A stretch of DNA of 64,000 nt from Rhizobiaceae bacterium (GTDB taxonomy: Bacteria > Pseudomonadota > Alphaproteobacteria > Rhizobiales > Rhizobiaceae): positions 1 to 64,000 of the forward strand of contig JAHBYW010000004.1 in assembly GCA_019635755.1 (NCBI GenBank), in the 5' to 3' direction. Positions 22,172-31,046 of the stretch are shown piece by piece. Both the position numbers and the translations under genes were made by a program. Numbering within the stretch: position 1 is the stretch's first letter; each line of letters starts with the position of its first letter. The notes under the pieces were generated by a model. That model saw only the letters and a list, made by a program, of their open reading frames with translations, made no database searches and was not told where the DNA came from.

Positions 22172-22549
22172 ATGATGCACCTCCTTTTGGTCGCGCTCGG
22201 CGGCGCGATCGGGGCTTCTGCCCGCCATCTGGTGAATCTCGCCAGCCTTCGGCTGCTCGGCCCGGGTTTTCCCTGGGGAACGATGGCGATCAACGTCGCG
22301 GGGTCGCTGGCGATGGGCCTGTTCATCGGCCTGCTGGGTCGCCGGTTCGGCGCCTCCGAGGACCTGCGGTTGTTCGTGGCGACCGGAATCCTCGGCGGAT
22401 TCACGACGTTCTCCGCCTTCTCGCTCGACTTCGCCGTGCTCTGGCAGCGCGGCGCGCTCGGCGGCGCGGCGCTATACGCCGCGGGGTCGGTGGCCCTGTC
22501 GATTCTCGCGCTCTTCGCGGGATTGTGGCTCGCCCGCGCGGTCGGCTGA
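22172..22549 (+). CDS. crcB: Fluoride channel CrcB/FluC
   Basis: Small inner-membrane fluoride exporter acting as a dimer. It has 125 residues with four membrane segments. The family motifs GGAIGASARH near the N terminus and GGFTTFSAFSLDF in the third segment are present. No fluoride riboswitch is evident in the 21 bases upstream, so it is probably expressed with its neighbours. ATGs at 22172 and 22175 are both possible. Confidence 0.95.
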   Translation: MMHLLLVALGGAIGASARHLVNLASLRLLGPGFPWGTMAINVAGSLAMGLFIGLLGRRFGASEDLRLFVATGILGGFTTFSAFSLDFAVLWQRGALGGAALYAAGSVALSILALFAGLWLARAVG

Positions 22550-22565
22550 TGATATTCGCGCGGCC

Positions 22566-23543
22566 ATGGCAGGTGTCGAACAGGTGAAGATCGAGGACGG
22601 CGAGGCGGGCATGCGGCTCGATCGCTGGTTCAAGGCTCACTATCCCGGTCTTGGCTTCGGTCATCTCCAGAAGCTGCTGCGCTCCGGACAAATCCGGCTC
22701 GACGGCGGCCGCGCCAAGGCCGACACGCGCGTCGAGCCGGGTCAGACCGTGCGCATCCCGCCGCTGGACGTCGATCGCAAGGAGGCCGGCCCTCTGACGC
22801 CGCGCACCATGCGCGGCAGGGATGACGGCGACCTGCTTGCGCAGATGCTGCTTCACGAGGACGAGAAGGTCTTCGTGTTCGACAAGCCGGCGGGCCTTGC
22901 CGTTCAGGGTGGGTCTGGCGTCACCCGCAGCGTCGACCAGATGCTGGAGGCGTGGACCAACCGGAAGGGCGAGAAGCCGCGCCTCGTCCATCGACTGGAC
23001 CGGGACACGTCCGGCGTTCTCGTGGTGGCGCGCACGCGGCTTGCGGCCATGAAGCTCTCCGAAGCCTTCCGCGCGCGGGAGACGAAGAAAACCTACTGGG
23101 CTCTCGTCAAGGGCGTGCCGAAGAAGCGCGAGGACAAGATTTCGACGTGGCTGGTGAAGGAACCCACGCCCGACGGCGACCGCATGCGCGTCGCGCGGCA
23201 CGGCGAGGCCGGCGCCGATCATGCCGTGTCCTATTACCGCGTGATCGAGCAGGCGGGGCAGGCGCTGGCGTGGCTGGAGATGGAGCCCTACACCGGCCGC
23301 ACGCACCAGCTGCGCGTCCATGCCGCGCATATCGGCCACCCGATCATCGGCGACCCGAAATACTTCGAAGCCGACCATAACTGGGAGTTTCCCGGCGGCA
23401 TGCAGAACCGCCTGCATCTGCACGCGCGCCGGATTGTGATCCCGCATCCCGACGGGGGCGTCGTCGACGTCATCGCGCCGCTGCCGGCGCACATGCGCCA
23501 GAGCTGGAACCTGCTGGGCTTCGAGGAGGCGGACGCCGCATGA
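22566..23543 (+). CDS. RluA-family 23S rRNA pseudouridine synthase (RluC-like)
   Basis: It isomerises specific uridines in 23S rRNA; the RluC group modifies three sites. It has 325 residues. An S4 RNA-binding domain (about 17-75: RLDRWFKAHYPGL, HLQKLLRSGQIRLDGG) precedes the catalytic domain with HRLDRDTSG, catalytic D145, and the later TGRTHQLRVHAAHIGHPIIG. The S4 domain and overall layout favour RluC over RluD. Its end overlaps the next gene by 4 bases. Confidence 0.92.
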   Translation: MAGVEQVKIEDGEAGMRLDRWFKAHYPGLGFGHLQKLLRSGQIRLDGGRAKADTRVEPGQTVRIPPLDVDRKEAGPLTPRTMRGRDDGDLLAQMLLHEDEKVFVFDKPAGLAVQGGSGVTRSVDQMLEAWTNRKGEKPRLVHRLDRDTSGVLVVARTRLAAMKLSEAFRARETKKTYWALVKGVPKKREDKISTWLVKEPTPDGDRMRVARHGEAGADHAVSYYRVIEQAGQALAWLEMEPYTGRTHQLRVHAAHIGHPIIGDPKYFEADHNWEFPGGMQNRLHLHARRIVIPHPDGGVVDVIAPLPAHMRQSWNLLGFEEADAA

Positions 23544-24460
23544 GCGCCGCCCAGGCCGGGGTCCGCAGCCGCGCGGCCGTCGACGCCTTCGCGGCGGCGA
23601 TCATGCTGCTTCTGACCTTCTCCTGGGGCCTCAACGGCGTCGCGGCCAAGCTGGCGAACCAGGGTTTCAATCCAATCTTCGTCAGCGTGGTCAGGGCGAC
23701 TCTGGCGGCAGTGCTGGTCTTCCTCTGGTGCCGCTGGCGCGGCATACAGCTTTTCAACCGCGACGGCACGCTGTTGCCCGGAATCGCGGCCGGCGTCCTG
23801 TTCGGCGTCGAGTTCGTCCTGATCTTCGTCGGCCTCGACTATACGAGCGTCGCCCGCAGCGCGCTGATGGTCAACACCATGCCCTTCTGGGCGCTGATCG
23901 GCGCGCATTTCCTGCTGGGCGAGCGCATGTCGGCGACGAAGGTCGCGGGGCTGGCTCTGGCCTTCCTGGGCGTCGTGCTGGTCTTCTCCGACCAGCTGAG
24001 CGTTCCCGGCCCCGACGCGCTGTTCGGCGACGTCCTCAGCATGGGGGCGGGGCTGCTGTGGGCGGCGACGACCATCGTCATCCGCCGCACGAGGCTGGCC
24101 GACGCGGGCGCCGAAAAGGTGCTGCTCTACCAGCTTGTCGTCGGCGCGCTGATCGCGCTTCCGCTTCTGCCGCTGGCCGGGCCGCCGGTGCGGGAATTCG
24201 CCCTGGTGCCGACCGCGGCACTGCTCTTCCAGGCAGTGTATGTCGTCGCGTTCACCTACGTGCTGTGGTTCTGGTTGGTCACCCGCTACGCGGCGGCGGG
24301 CCTGTCGAGCTTCACGTTCCTGACGCCGGCGTTCGGCGTGCTGTGCGGCAGCCTGTTCCTCGGCGAGCCGCTGACGCCGCGCATCTTCCTGGCGCTGGCG
24401 CTGATTGCCGCCGGCCTGACCGTCGTGAACCGCCCGCCGCGCGCCGCGGCAAGGAGCTAG
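23540..24460 (+). CDS. EamA-family (DMT) transporter
   Basis: Inner-membrane drug/metabolite transporter superfamily protein of 306 residues with about ten membrane segments in two EamA repeats (about 17-150 and 160-300). Segments such as LLTFSWGLNGVAAKLANQGF and the repeat-end FLGEPLTPRIFLALALIAAG are typical. The substrate is unknown; relatives export amino acids or metabolites. It is translationally coupled to the pseudouridine synthase (ATGA overlap). Confidence 0.9.
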   Translation: MSAAQAGVRSRAAVDAFAAAIMLLLTFSWGLNGVAAKLANQGFNPIFVSVVRATLAAVLVFLWCRWRGIQLFNRDGTLLPGIAAGVLFGVEFVLIFVGLDYTSVARSALMVNTMPFWALIGAHFLLGERMSATKVAGLALAFLGVVLVFSDQLSVPGPDALFGDVLSMGAGLLWAATTIVIRRTRLADAGAEKVLLYQLVVGALIALPLLPLAGPPVREFALVPTAALLFQAVYVVAFTYVLWFWLVTRYAAAGLSSFTFLTPAFGVLCGSLFLGEPLTPRIFLALALIAAGLTVVNRPPRAAARS

Positions 24461-24462
24461 CC

Positions 24463-25263
24463 ATGCGCGATCTGCTCGGAGATCTCGAAGCCGGCCGGTA
24501 CGTCTCGGATGCCGACCCGATCCGCCGCGCGCAGAACCAGATGCGCATGCCCGCGGCCAAGCGCTTCTATGCCGAAACCGACGTCGCGCCGGGCGCGGAC
24601 GGCTTCCACCCGAGGCTCGACGGCAAGCCGGTGCTTACCCCCGCGCGCGCCGCCGTTATGCTTCCCACCGAGGCCGCGGCGCAACTGATCGCGGCCGAAT
24701 TCGCGGCGCAGGGTGCGATGATCGAGCCGGTGACCATGCCGGTGACTCGGCTGGTCAACACGGCCCTGGACGGCGTGTCGCGGGAGCCGGACGCAGTGGC
24801 CGAGGACATCCTTCGGTTCGCCGCGTCGGACCTGTTGTTCTACCGTGCCGATGGCCCGGAGGGACTTGTCGAGCGGCAGTCGGCGGCCTGGGACCCGGTG
24901 ATCGACTGGGCCCGCGACGCCCTCGGCGCGCGCTTTCACCTCGCGGAAGGAGTGGTCCATGTCGAGCAGCCGCGCGAGGCCGTTGCCGCGGTCGCGCTGC
25001 ACCTGCGCACGCGGCGCGATCCACTGCGGCTGGCCGCGCTCCACCTGATGACGTCGATCACCGGGTCGGCGCTGCTGGCGCTGGCGGTGGAAGGCGGCGC
25101 GCTCGATCCCGAGCAGGCGTGGCAGGCTGCGCATGTGGACGAGACCTGGAACGAAGATCACTGGGGTGCGGATTCCGAGGCCGTGGCACGGCGGAACAAT
25201 CGCAAGCGCGACTTCCTGTCCGCGGTGCGGCTGATCGAGGCCCTCCAGCCGGGCGCGGCCTGA
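24463..25263 (+). CDS. ATP12-family F1-ATPase assembly chaperone
   Basis: Homologue of mitochondrial Atp12, which protects the alpha subunit during F1 assembly; in bacteria it is restricted mainly to alphaproteobacteria. It has 266 residues. It contains RFYAETDVAPGADGFHPRLD, GKPVLTPARA, TRLVNTALDGV and the C-terminal HVDETWNEDHWGAD followed by RRNNRKRDF. AAGGAG lies just before the ATG. It abuts the antisense symporter gene with no base between the stop codons. Confidence 0.92.
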   Translation: MRDLLGDLEAGRYVSDADPIRRAQNQMRMPAAKRFYAETDVAPGADGFHPRLDGKPVLTPARAAVMLPTEAAAQLIAAEFAAQGAMIEPVTMPVTRLVNTALDGVSREPDAVAEDILRFAASDLLFYRADGPEGLVERQSAAWDPVIDWARDALGARFHLAEGVVHVEQPREAVAAVALHLRTRRDPLRLAALHLMTSITGSALLALAVEGGALDPEQAWQAAHVDETWNEDHWGADSEAVARRNNRKRDFLSAVRLIEALQPGAA

Positions 25264-27222
25264 TCAGGCTCGCGTTTCGGTCGCCGGAATGCTGCGCGGG
25301 TCGTGGATGGTGTCGACCACCTGGCGCATGTGCTGGGGCGGCATCATCGAGAACCGCGACACGGCGACCATGACGATGAACCCGAGCGGCATGCCGAGCG
25401 CGGCCGCGGCATAGTTCTGGATTCCCCACCAATTGGCGAGCGGCCGCGCATATGCTTCGAGCGCCGCGACTGCCGCTTCGCCGCCGGTCGCGGAGGCCGC
25501 GCGCAAGGCGTCCAGCTGCGCGAACTGATCGGCCGTCCCGGAGGACAGCCAGCGCCATGCGCTGGCGAAGCCGGCCGGATCGTAGTGCGACGCCAGCCCG
25601 TAGTAGAGCGTCAGCAGGAAGCCGGACGCCATGCCGGCAATGGCCGCCGGCGTGTTGACCGGACGCGCCCAGATGCCGAGCAGCAGGGCTGGAAACAGCC
25701 CGGCGGCGGAGAGCGATGCCGCCCACAGCATCGTCGCGAGGAAATCGATCGGCCCCGACTGGATGGCGATGAAGCCGCCGACCGCCGTCAGCGCGACGAT
25801 GAACAGCCTCGAAACGAACATGCGCAGCGCCGCGGGCGGCTGCCGGCGCCCGATGGCATGGAAGAGTTCGCTGGTCAGCGTGTTCGATGTCGAGATCAGG
25901 ATCGCAGTGGCCGCGCCGAAGGTTGCGGCCAGCCCGCCGGCCGCCACCAGACCCGAGACGAAGGACGGCATGCCCGCCATCTCCGGCAGTGCCAGGAACA
26001 CGATGTCGGGTCGGAGCGCGATGTCGGAAAAGGCGAGTGCGGTCGTCCCGCGCTGTGCGCAGGCGGCAAGCGCCTCCGTGGCGTCGCCGACGGCTGCGCC
26101 GCAGATGGAGACGAGGCCGGGGGCGACGGAGGCCCATCGCAGCGCCCAACCGGCCTGGTCGGCAAGCTGGTTCGGCGCAAGGCCCGAACCCACGAGGTCG
26201 AGCATGAGCCAGCGCGCGAAGGCGGCCGACGCCGGCGCCGTCACCAGCAGCAGCGCGACGAAGAACAGTGTCCATGCCGTCGTCGCGCGGGCCGACTGCA
26301 CCGACGGCGCCATCATTGGCCGCGCCAGCAGATGCGGCATGGCGGCGATGCCCGCGATCACCGAAAGCGTCAGGAAGGTGAAGTCGAACGCGCCGAGCCC
26401 GCCGTGGTCGAACGGCTCCACGAAGCTGGGTGCGATCCCTTGGATCGTCTCCTGCGCCGTGATGCCGACCAGCGCGTCGCCATAGACGAGGTAGGGCAGC
26501 GGGATGCCCACCATGCTCGTCGCCAGCCAGAACGCCGGCAGCAGGAAGGCGCCGGCAAGCACCACATATTGCGCCACCTGCGTCCATGTCGCGGACCGCG
26601 CGCCGCCGAGGACGGTGCAGATCAGCAGGACCGCGACGCAACCATAGACGCCGTAGCTCACGCCGACCTGCATGATCCACGTCACGATCGCCGCGGCGCC
26701 CTGGATCTGGGCGACAAGCAGGACGAGCGAGCAGACCAGCAGGATGGTCGCCGACAGATAGCGCACCGTCGCGCCGAACCGCGCGCCGAGGAATTGCGGG
26801 ACCGTGTCGGCGCCGAAGCGCCTGAGATAGGGAAGGATCGCCACGGTCATCACCACATAGCCGCCAATGCCGCCCAGCACCGGGGCCAGCCCGTCGAAGC
26901 CCAGCGTGTAGATCCACCCGACAAGGCCGAGGAAGCAGGCGGCGGCGAGCCAATCGGCCCCGCCCGTCATGCCGAGATAGAGTTCCGGCACTGTGTTGCT
27001 GGCGGAATGGAACTCGTCGTAGCGCATCGTGCGGTTGGTCAGTCCGATGACGACGAATGTCGCCGTAACGAACAGGATCGAGATCGTCGCGATGACCGGG
27101 CGGGGCACGCCGATGTGTCCCAGCAGCGCCATCATCATGACGAAGCCGGCCAGCGCCAGCGTGTAGAAGCCGTACATCTGCCCAAGGCGAGCAGCGAAGC
27201 TTCTGCGTTCGGGATTGCTCAT
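25264..27222 (-). CDS. Sodium:solute symporter (SSS family, VC_2705-like)
   Basis: Inner-membrane Na+-coupled uptake carrier of 652 residues with about 13 membrane segments, related to acetate permease ActP. The N-terminal segment MYGFYTLALAGFVMMMALLG and the substrate-site region ASNTVPELYLGMTGGADWLA place it in the subgroup that works with a DUF4212 small subunit. That partner gene lies 15 bases upstream. Short-chain carboxylates are the likely substrates by family; no substrate can be read from sequence. Confidence 0.92.
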   Translation of the reverse strand: MSNPERRSFAARLGQMYGFYTLALAGFVMMMALLGHIGVPRPVIATISILFVTATFVVIGLTNRTMRYDEFHSASNTVPELYLGMTGGADWLAAACFLGLVGWIYTLGFDGLAPVLGGIGGYVVMTVAILPYLRRFGADTVPQFLGARFGATVRYLSATILLVCSLVLLVAQIQGAAAIVTWIMQVGVSYGVYGCVAVLLICTVLGGARSATWTQVAQYVVLAGAFLLPAFWLATSMVGIPLPYLVYGDALVGITAQETIQGIAPSFVEPFDHGGLGAFDFTFLTLSVIAGIAAMPHLLARPMMAPSVQSARATTAWTLFFVALLLVTAPASAAFARWLMLDLVGSGLAPNQLADQAGWALRWASVAPGLVSICGAAVGDATEALAACAQRGTTALAFSDIALRPDIVFLALPEMAGMPSFVSGLVAAGGLAATFGAATAILISTSNTLTSELFHAIGRRQPPAALRMFVSRLFIVALTAVGGFIAIQSGPIDFLATMLWAASLSAAGLFPALLLGIWARPVNTPAAIAGMASGFLLTLYYGLASHYDPAGFASAWRWLSSGTADQFAQLDALRAASATGGEAAVAALEAYARPLANWWGIQNYAAAALGMPLGFIVMVAVSRFSMMPPQHMRQVVDTIHDPRSIPATETRA

Positions 27223-27237
27223 CGCGGCTTGACGGCT

Positions 27238-27498
27238 CTAGAGGCGGTCTTCGGCGCCGTTGACGCGGCGGACGTACCAGAACAGCAGGACGACCAGGAG
27301 GATCGGCCCGGCCTGGGCCACCAGCAGGAAGCCCAGTGGGAAACCGAGCGCGGTGAGCGCGTTCAGCGGCCCGGCGGCGAGAGGAACGAGGACGGTCGCG
27401 AGCAGCACGGCGCCCAGCACGGTGAGCACCGTCTGCTGCGACCGGGCCCACCTGACGAGCCGCGCCCAATGCTGCTGCGCGCTTTGTGCCGGGATCAC
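27238..27498 (-). CDS. DUF4212 symporter small subunit
   Basis: Small membrane protein of 86 residues with two membrane segments (about 21-42 and 52-75), matching the sodium:solute symporter small-subunit family (FPLGFLLVAQAG, LLFWYVRRVNG). A GTG start at 27498 is chosen because GGAGG lies 7 bases upstream. The longer frame to 27630 adds about 45 residues with no family resemblance. It forms an operon with the symporter 15 bases downstream. Confidence 0.85.
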   Translation of the reverse strand: MIPAQSAQQHWARLVRWARSQQTVLTVLGAVLLATVLVPLAAGPLNALTALGFPLGFLLVAQAGPILLVVLLFWYVRRVNGAEDRL

Positions 27499-27590
27499 CG
27501 CGATGCCTCCGTTCGGCCGGTCGCCCGGCGAGCGTTCAGCACTTTCATCGCGGTGGCCGGCCGTCAAGCCACCTTCGACGGCATTCACGG

Positions 27591-27662
27591 CAATGTATGC
27601 CGGCGGCGGGTGAAACCGTCGCGCGGCCAACGCGATACGGCCGCTACATGATTCAATGTATG
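27591..27662. repeat. Paired 9-bp direct repeats upstream of symporter operon
   Basis: CAATGTATG occurs at 27591-27599 and 27654-27662, start to start 63 bases, close to six helical turns. Both lie between the DUF4212 start and the BA14K terminator. The spacing suits a regulator that binds two sites on one DNA face; this is inference. Confidence 0.4.
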
Positions 27663-27683
27663 AGGATGGAAGGCGGCGTGTAC

Positions 27684-27714
27684 CAAACGAAAGAAGCCCG
27701 CCGAAGCGGGCTTC
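27684..27714 (-). terminator. Intrinsic terminator after BA14K gene
   Basis: On the minus strand GAAGCCCGC, loop TTCG, GCGGGCTTC (27714 down to 27693), then TTTCGTTTG. It lies 20 bases after the BA14K stop. Confidence 0.7.
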
Positions 27715-27734
27715 CTGTCGTCACCGGACTGTGC

Positions 27735-28271
27735 TCAGCGCGAGTAGGGCGAGTAGCACTGCCTGCGGCCGCCGTCGTAGGGCTGGAACGTGTTGTCCGA
27801 GGCCCTGTAGGACCGGTAGCGGTCATAGCACCACTCGACGTGGGCGCTGCGCGAAGAGCCGCGATCAGCAGTAATGGCGCCGGTGATCAGCGCGCCGGCG
27901 ATGAAGGCGGCGGCCGGGAACCAGAAGCCGTTGTACTGCCGATAGCCCGGGCGGTGGTCGCGGTAACCGCGATAGCCGTTGTAGTAGTAGCGGTCGCCGC
28001 GGCGATGGAAGCGGCTGTCGTCACGCCAGTCCCGACGCGCTTCGCGCATGTCGCGGCGGTCACGCGCCGCCTCGCGGAACCAGCGGCGCTGGTCGCGCGG
28101 GAACACCATCATGTCGTTGTCGCCGCGCTCCTGGACCAGGGTGACGTCCGGTGCGGCAGGCACCGACGCCTGCGGAACATAAGGTGCGGCGGCCAGCGGC
28201 AACGTTCCGGTCACGGCGAAGGTCGCGGCCAGAGCGGTTGCACACAGTCCGGAGAGAAGTTTCTTAGCCAT
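27735..28271 (-). CDS. BA14K-family secreted protein
   Basis: It has 178 residues. A Sec signal peptide (1-28, cut near PLAAA) is followed by an Arg/Asp/Tyr-rich middle ([16 protein letters not shown]), a hydrophobic stretch ([17 protein letters not shown]) and the C-terminal BA14K signature [22 protein letters not shown]14K of Brucella is an immunoreactive, lectin-like envelope protein. AGGAGG stands before the ATG at 28271. A consensus EcfG promoter lies about 50 bases upstream and a terminator follows, so it is a single-gene unit. Confidence 0.88.
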   Translation of the reverse strand: MAKKLLSGLCATALAATFAVTGTLPLAAAPYVPQASVPAAPDVTLVQERGDNDMMVFPRDQRRWFREAARDRRDMREARRDWRDDSRFHRRGDRYYYNGYRGYRDHRPGYRQYNGFWFPAAAFIAGALITGAITADRGSSRSAHVEWCYDRYRSYRASDNTFQPYDGGRRQCYSPYSR

Positions 28272-28319
28272 TGTTGCCTCCTGGGCGAGTCTTGGGGGTC
28301 TCAGTCCCTCTGGTCGCCC

Positions 28320-28344
28320 AACGGGGCAAGCCGGCAATGGTTCC
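28320..28344 (-). promoter_or_regulatory. EcfG (general stress sigma) promoter of BA14K gene
   Basis: On the minus strand GGAAC (28344-28340), a 16-base spacer and CGTT (28323-28320). This matches the consensus GGAAC-N16/17-CGTT of the alphaproteobacterial general stress sigma factor exactly. It would give a 5' UTR of about 40 bases. Confidence 0.7.
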
Positions 28345-28432
28345 GAAAGCGACCGCGCTGACACCGATTCGTGTTGTCTGCCAATGCCTTGCATTTCGCA
28401 GAGGGATGCCTGTGGCGCTGCGGTTTTTCCGG

Positions 28433-28461
28433 TTGACCCGCTAGGCCGCTCTCCCTATGTT
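28433..28461 (+). promoter_or_regulatory. Sigma-70-type promoter of tRNA-Lys
   Basis: TTGACC (28433-28438), 17-base spacer, TATGTT (28456-28461). The expected transcription start is about 27 bases before the tRNA. Confidence 0.65.
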
Positions 28462-28494
28462 CCGCGCACTTTTCCGGGGCCGCGATGCCTTCGG

Positions 28495-28570
28495 GAGCGC
28501 ATAGCTCAGCCGGTAGAGCAACTGACTTTTAATCAGTAGGTCCTGGGTTCGAGTCCCAGTGCGCTCACCA
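28495..28570 (+). tRNA. tRNA-Lys (anticodon TTT)
   Basis: A 76-base cloverleaf. The acceptor stem is GAGCGCA with TGCGCTC, discriminator A, encoded CCA. The D arm is GCTC/GAGC. The anticodon stem ACTGA/TCAGT holds loop CTTTTAA with anticodon TTT. The T arm is CTGGG/CCCAG with loop TTCGAGT. No integrase or partial tRNA repeat is seen nearby. Confidence 0.97.
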
Positions 28571-28702
28571 CGAAATTCCTGCACGCCGAAACCGTTGCTC
28601 ATGGACCCCTGCCAGCGGCAACGCGCCACGCAGTCGTGAGTGGCCGTGACCGCCATCCGCGGCTATATGCGTCGCGCTGGGGAATTCGCGGAGTTTCGGC
28701 GC

Positions 28703-29449
28703 ATGGCGGTCGACGCCGGCTATCTGAGCGCGGTGGGGGCGGGGGCGCTGTCCTTCCTGTCGCCATGCGTGCTGCCGCTGGTGCCGCCCTATCTGTGCTA
28801 CATGGCCGGCGTGACGGTGGACGACTTCCGCGCCGGAGGCGGCGCGGTCGCGGCGCCGGCTGCCAAGCTGTCGCTGCTCACGGCCTCCGTGGCGTTCGTC
28901 CTCGGATTCACGACCGTATTCGTGGCGCTCGGCGCCAGCGCCACGGCGATCTCGCTGTTTCTCCGCCAGTGGCAAAGCGAACTCGCCTTCCTCGCGGGCG
29001 TGCTGATCATCCTGATGGGCCTGAATTTCCTGGGGGTCTTCCGCATCCCACTCCTGTCGCGGGAAGCGCGTTTCGAATCCGCCGGCACTCCGGGCAATCC
29101 ATTCGCCGCCTACGTCATGGGCCTGGCTTTTGCCTTCGGCTGGACGCCCTGCATCGGTCCGGTGCTCGGGCCGATCCTGACCATCGCCGGCTCGCGCGAC
29201 ACGGCCGGCGAAGGCGCTCTCCTGCTGTTCGTGTATTCGCTCGGGCTCGGACTGCCCTTCCTTGTCGCCGCCCTGTTCTCCGGCGCCTTCATGCGGTTCG
29301 TCGCCCGTTTCCGGGTGCATCTCGGCCGGGTCGAGAAGGTGATCGGCGCGCTGCTCGTGCTGGCCGGGCTTTTCTTTGTCACCGGCGGCGTCACGACGGC
29401 TTCCTACTGGCTCCTCGAGACGTTCCCGGGGCTCGGGCGGCTCGGCTGA
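28703..29449 (+). CDS. ccdA: Cytochrome c biogenesis / thiol-reductant transporter CcdA
   Basis: Inner-membrane protein that passes electrons from cytosolic thioredoxin to the periplasm for cytochrome c maturation. It has 248 residues with six membrane segments. The two functional cysteines lie in [17 protein letters not shown] (C22) and [11 protein letters not shown]. The ATG at 28703 follows GGAG at 9 bases and gives the usual short N terminus; a GTG at 28640 would add 21 residues with no family support. Confidence 0.92.
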   Translation: MAVDAGYLSAVGAGALSFLSPCVLPLVPPYLCYMAGVTVDDFRAGGGAVAAPAAKLSLLTASVAFVLGFTTVFVALGASATAISLFLRQWQSELAFLAGVLIILMGLNFLGVFRIPLLSREARFESAGTPGNPFAAYVMGLAFAFGWTPCIGPVLGPILTIAGSRDTAGEGALLLFVYSLGLGLPFLVAALFSGAFMRFVARFRVHLGRVEKVIGALLVLAGLFFVTGGVTTASYWLLETFPGLGRLG

Positions 29450-29550
29450 CATCGCCGCAGCGGTCCGGATTGGAGCCGCCCCCTGGCTCTGGTAGACAGG
29501 CCGCCTCGAATCCGACGCCATCCGACTCCACCGCCATCGCCGAGGCGACC

Positions 29551-30900
29551 ATGACCGAACGCAGCTGCCTGTCCATCATCCTTGCCGCGGGCGAGGGAAC
29601 ACGCATGAAAAGCGCGTCCCCGAAGGTGCTGCACCGGGTTGCCGGGCTGCCGCTGGTCGCGCATGTGGCACGCGCCGCGGTGGCTGCCGGCTCCGGCGAC
29701 ATCGCGCTGGTCCTCGGCCGCGGCGCGGAGGAGGTGGCCAAGGTTGTCGCCCCCATCGCCGCAAAGGCCGACACGTTCCTGCAGGAACAGCGCCTGGGAA
29801 CCGCCCATGCCGTGCGCGCCGCGCGCGACGCGATCGCGCGCGGCTATGACGACGTGCTGATCCTGTTCGGCGACACCCCCCTTGTCGATGCCGGCGATCT
29901 GATCGCGGCGCGGCGCAAACTCGCCGAGGGCGCGGCGGTCGTCGTCATGGGTTTCCGTACCGACAACCCGACCGGCTATGGCCGCCTGATCGAGGACAAG
30001 GGCGAACTGGTCGCCATCCGGGAAGAGTATGAAGCGAGCGAGACTGAGCGGCGGATCGGCTTCTGTAATGGCGGCCTGATGGCCGTTGACGGCGCGCACC
30101 TGCTGGACCTGATCGAGGCGATCGGCAACGACAACGCCAAGAAGGAGTACTACCTGCCCGACATCGTCGAGGTGGCGCGGGGCCGGGGACTGAACGCCGT
30201 CGCGATCGAGGCGGAGTTCGAGACCCTGCTCGGCATCAACACCCGCGTCGAGCTCGCCGAAGCCGAGGCGATCTGGCAGCGGCGCCGGCGGCGGGAGCTG
30301 ATGCTGTCGGGCGTCACCATGATCGATCCGTCGAGCGTGACGCTTTCCCATGATACTGTGATCGGCGCGGAGACCGTGATCGAACCGAACGTGTATTTCG
30401 CGCCAGGGGTCTCGGTGGCGGGCGGCGCCACGATCCGGGCCTTCTCGCATCTGGAGGGCGCCACGGTGGGGCCGAACTGCGAGGTCGGGCCGTTCGCCAG
30501 GCTGCGGCCGGGGGCAGACCTGGCCGAGAAGGCGAAGGTCGGCAATTTCTGCGAGGTGAAGAAGGCGAAGGTCGGCGCCGGTGCGAAGATCAACCACCTG
30601 AGCTATATCGGCGACGCGGTGATCGGTCCGAAGGCGAACATCGGTGCCGGCACGATCACCTGTAACTATGACGGCTTCAACAAGTTCGTCACCGAGATCG
30701 GCGCGGGCGCGTTCATCGGGTCCAATTCGGCGCTCGTCGCGCCGGTCAGGATCGGCGACGGGGCCTATGTCGCCTCCGGCAGCGTCATCGTGGAAAGCGT
30801 GCCGGACGACGCTCTGGCATTCGGTCGCGCCCGCCAGCGGACGCTGCCGGACAGAGGGCGGCAGTTGCGCGAGCGCCTCGCCGACCAGGCCAAAAAGTAA
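29551..30900 (+). CDS. glmU: Bifunctional UDP-N-acetylglucosamine pyrophosphorylase / GlcN-1-P acetyltransferase
   Basis: It makes UDP-GlcNAc from glucosamine-1-P, acetyl-CoA and UTP for peptidoglycan and lipid A. It has 449 residues. The nucleotidyltransferase domain carries [18 protein letters not shown]. The C-terminal left-handed beta-helix carries hexapeptide repeats and [20 protein letters not shown] with the catalytic His, then [15 protein letters not shown]. It lies just upstream of glmS, the earlier step of the same pathway. Confidence 0.97.
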   Translation: MTERSCLSIILAAGEGTRMKSASPKVLHRVAGLPLVAHVARAAVAAGSGDIALVLGRGAEEVAKVVAPIAAKADTFLQEQRLGTAHAVRAARDAIARGYDDVLILFGDTPLVDAGDLIAARRKLAEGAAVVVMGFRTDNPTGYGRLIEDKGELVAIREEYEASETERRIGFCNGGLMAVDGAHLLDLIEAIGNDNAKKEYYLPDIVEVARGRGLNAVAIEAEFETLLGINTRVELAEAEAIWQRRRRRELMLSGVTMIDPSSVTLSHDTVIGAETVIEPNVYFAPGVSVAGGATIRAFSHLEGATVGPNCEVGPFARLRPGADLAEKAKVGNFCEVKKAKVGAGAKINHLSYIGDAVIGPKANIGAGTITCNYDGFNKFVTEIGAGAFIGSNSALVAPVRIGDGAYVASGSVIVESVPDDALAFGRARQRTLPDRGRQLRERLADQAKK

Positions 30901-31046
30901 GGATTCCGCTAACGCCTTCTTTAGGCCCCGATGGCAGGATCATTGGCCGCCGGAATGACATGGAGCGAAAGAATTTTTGACTTTCGCGCGTCTGGCGGGG
31001 GCCCTAGAAGGCCTGATTGCCAGGGTGAGCAAGGGGCGAGCGGCTG

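Noticed and set aside
25303-27651. Plus-strand open frame of 782 codons opposite the symporter
   Set aside because: Antisense of a membrane protein gene; the translation is Arg/Gln/His-rich and has no recognisable domain or ribosome binding site.
28495-28570. tRNA-Lys as an integration site
   Set aside because: No integrase, no direct repeat of the tRNA 3' end and ordinary housekeeping genes on both sides.
30901-31046. Regulatory RNA or glmS ribozyme between glmU and glmS
   Set aside because: No glmS ribozyme core is recognisable, and a TTGACT near 30980 has no -10 box at proper distance.
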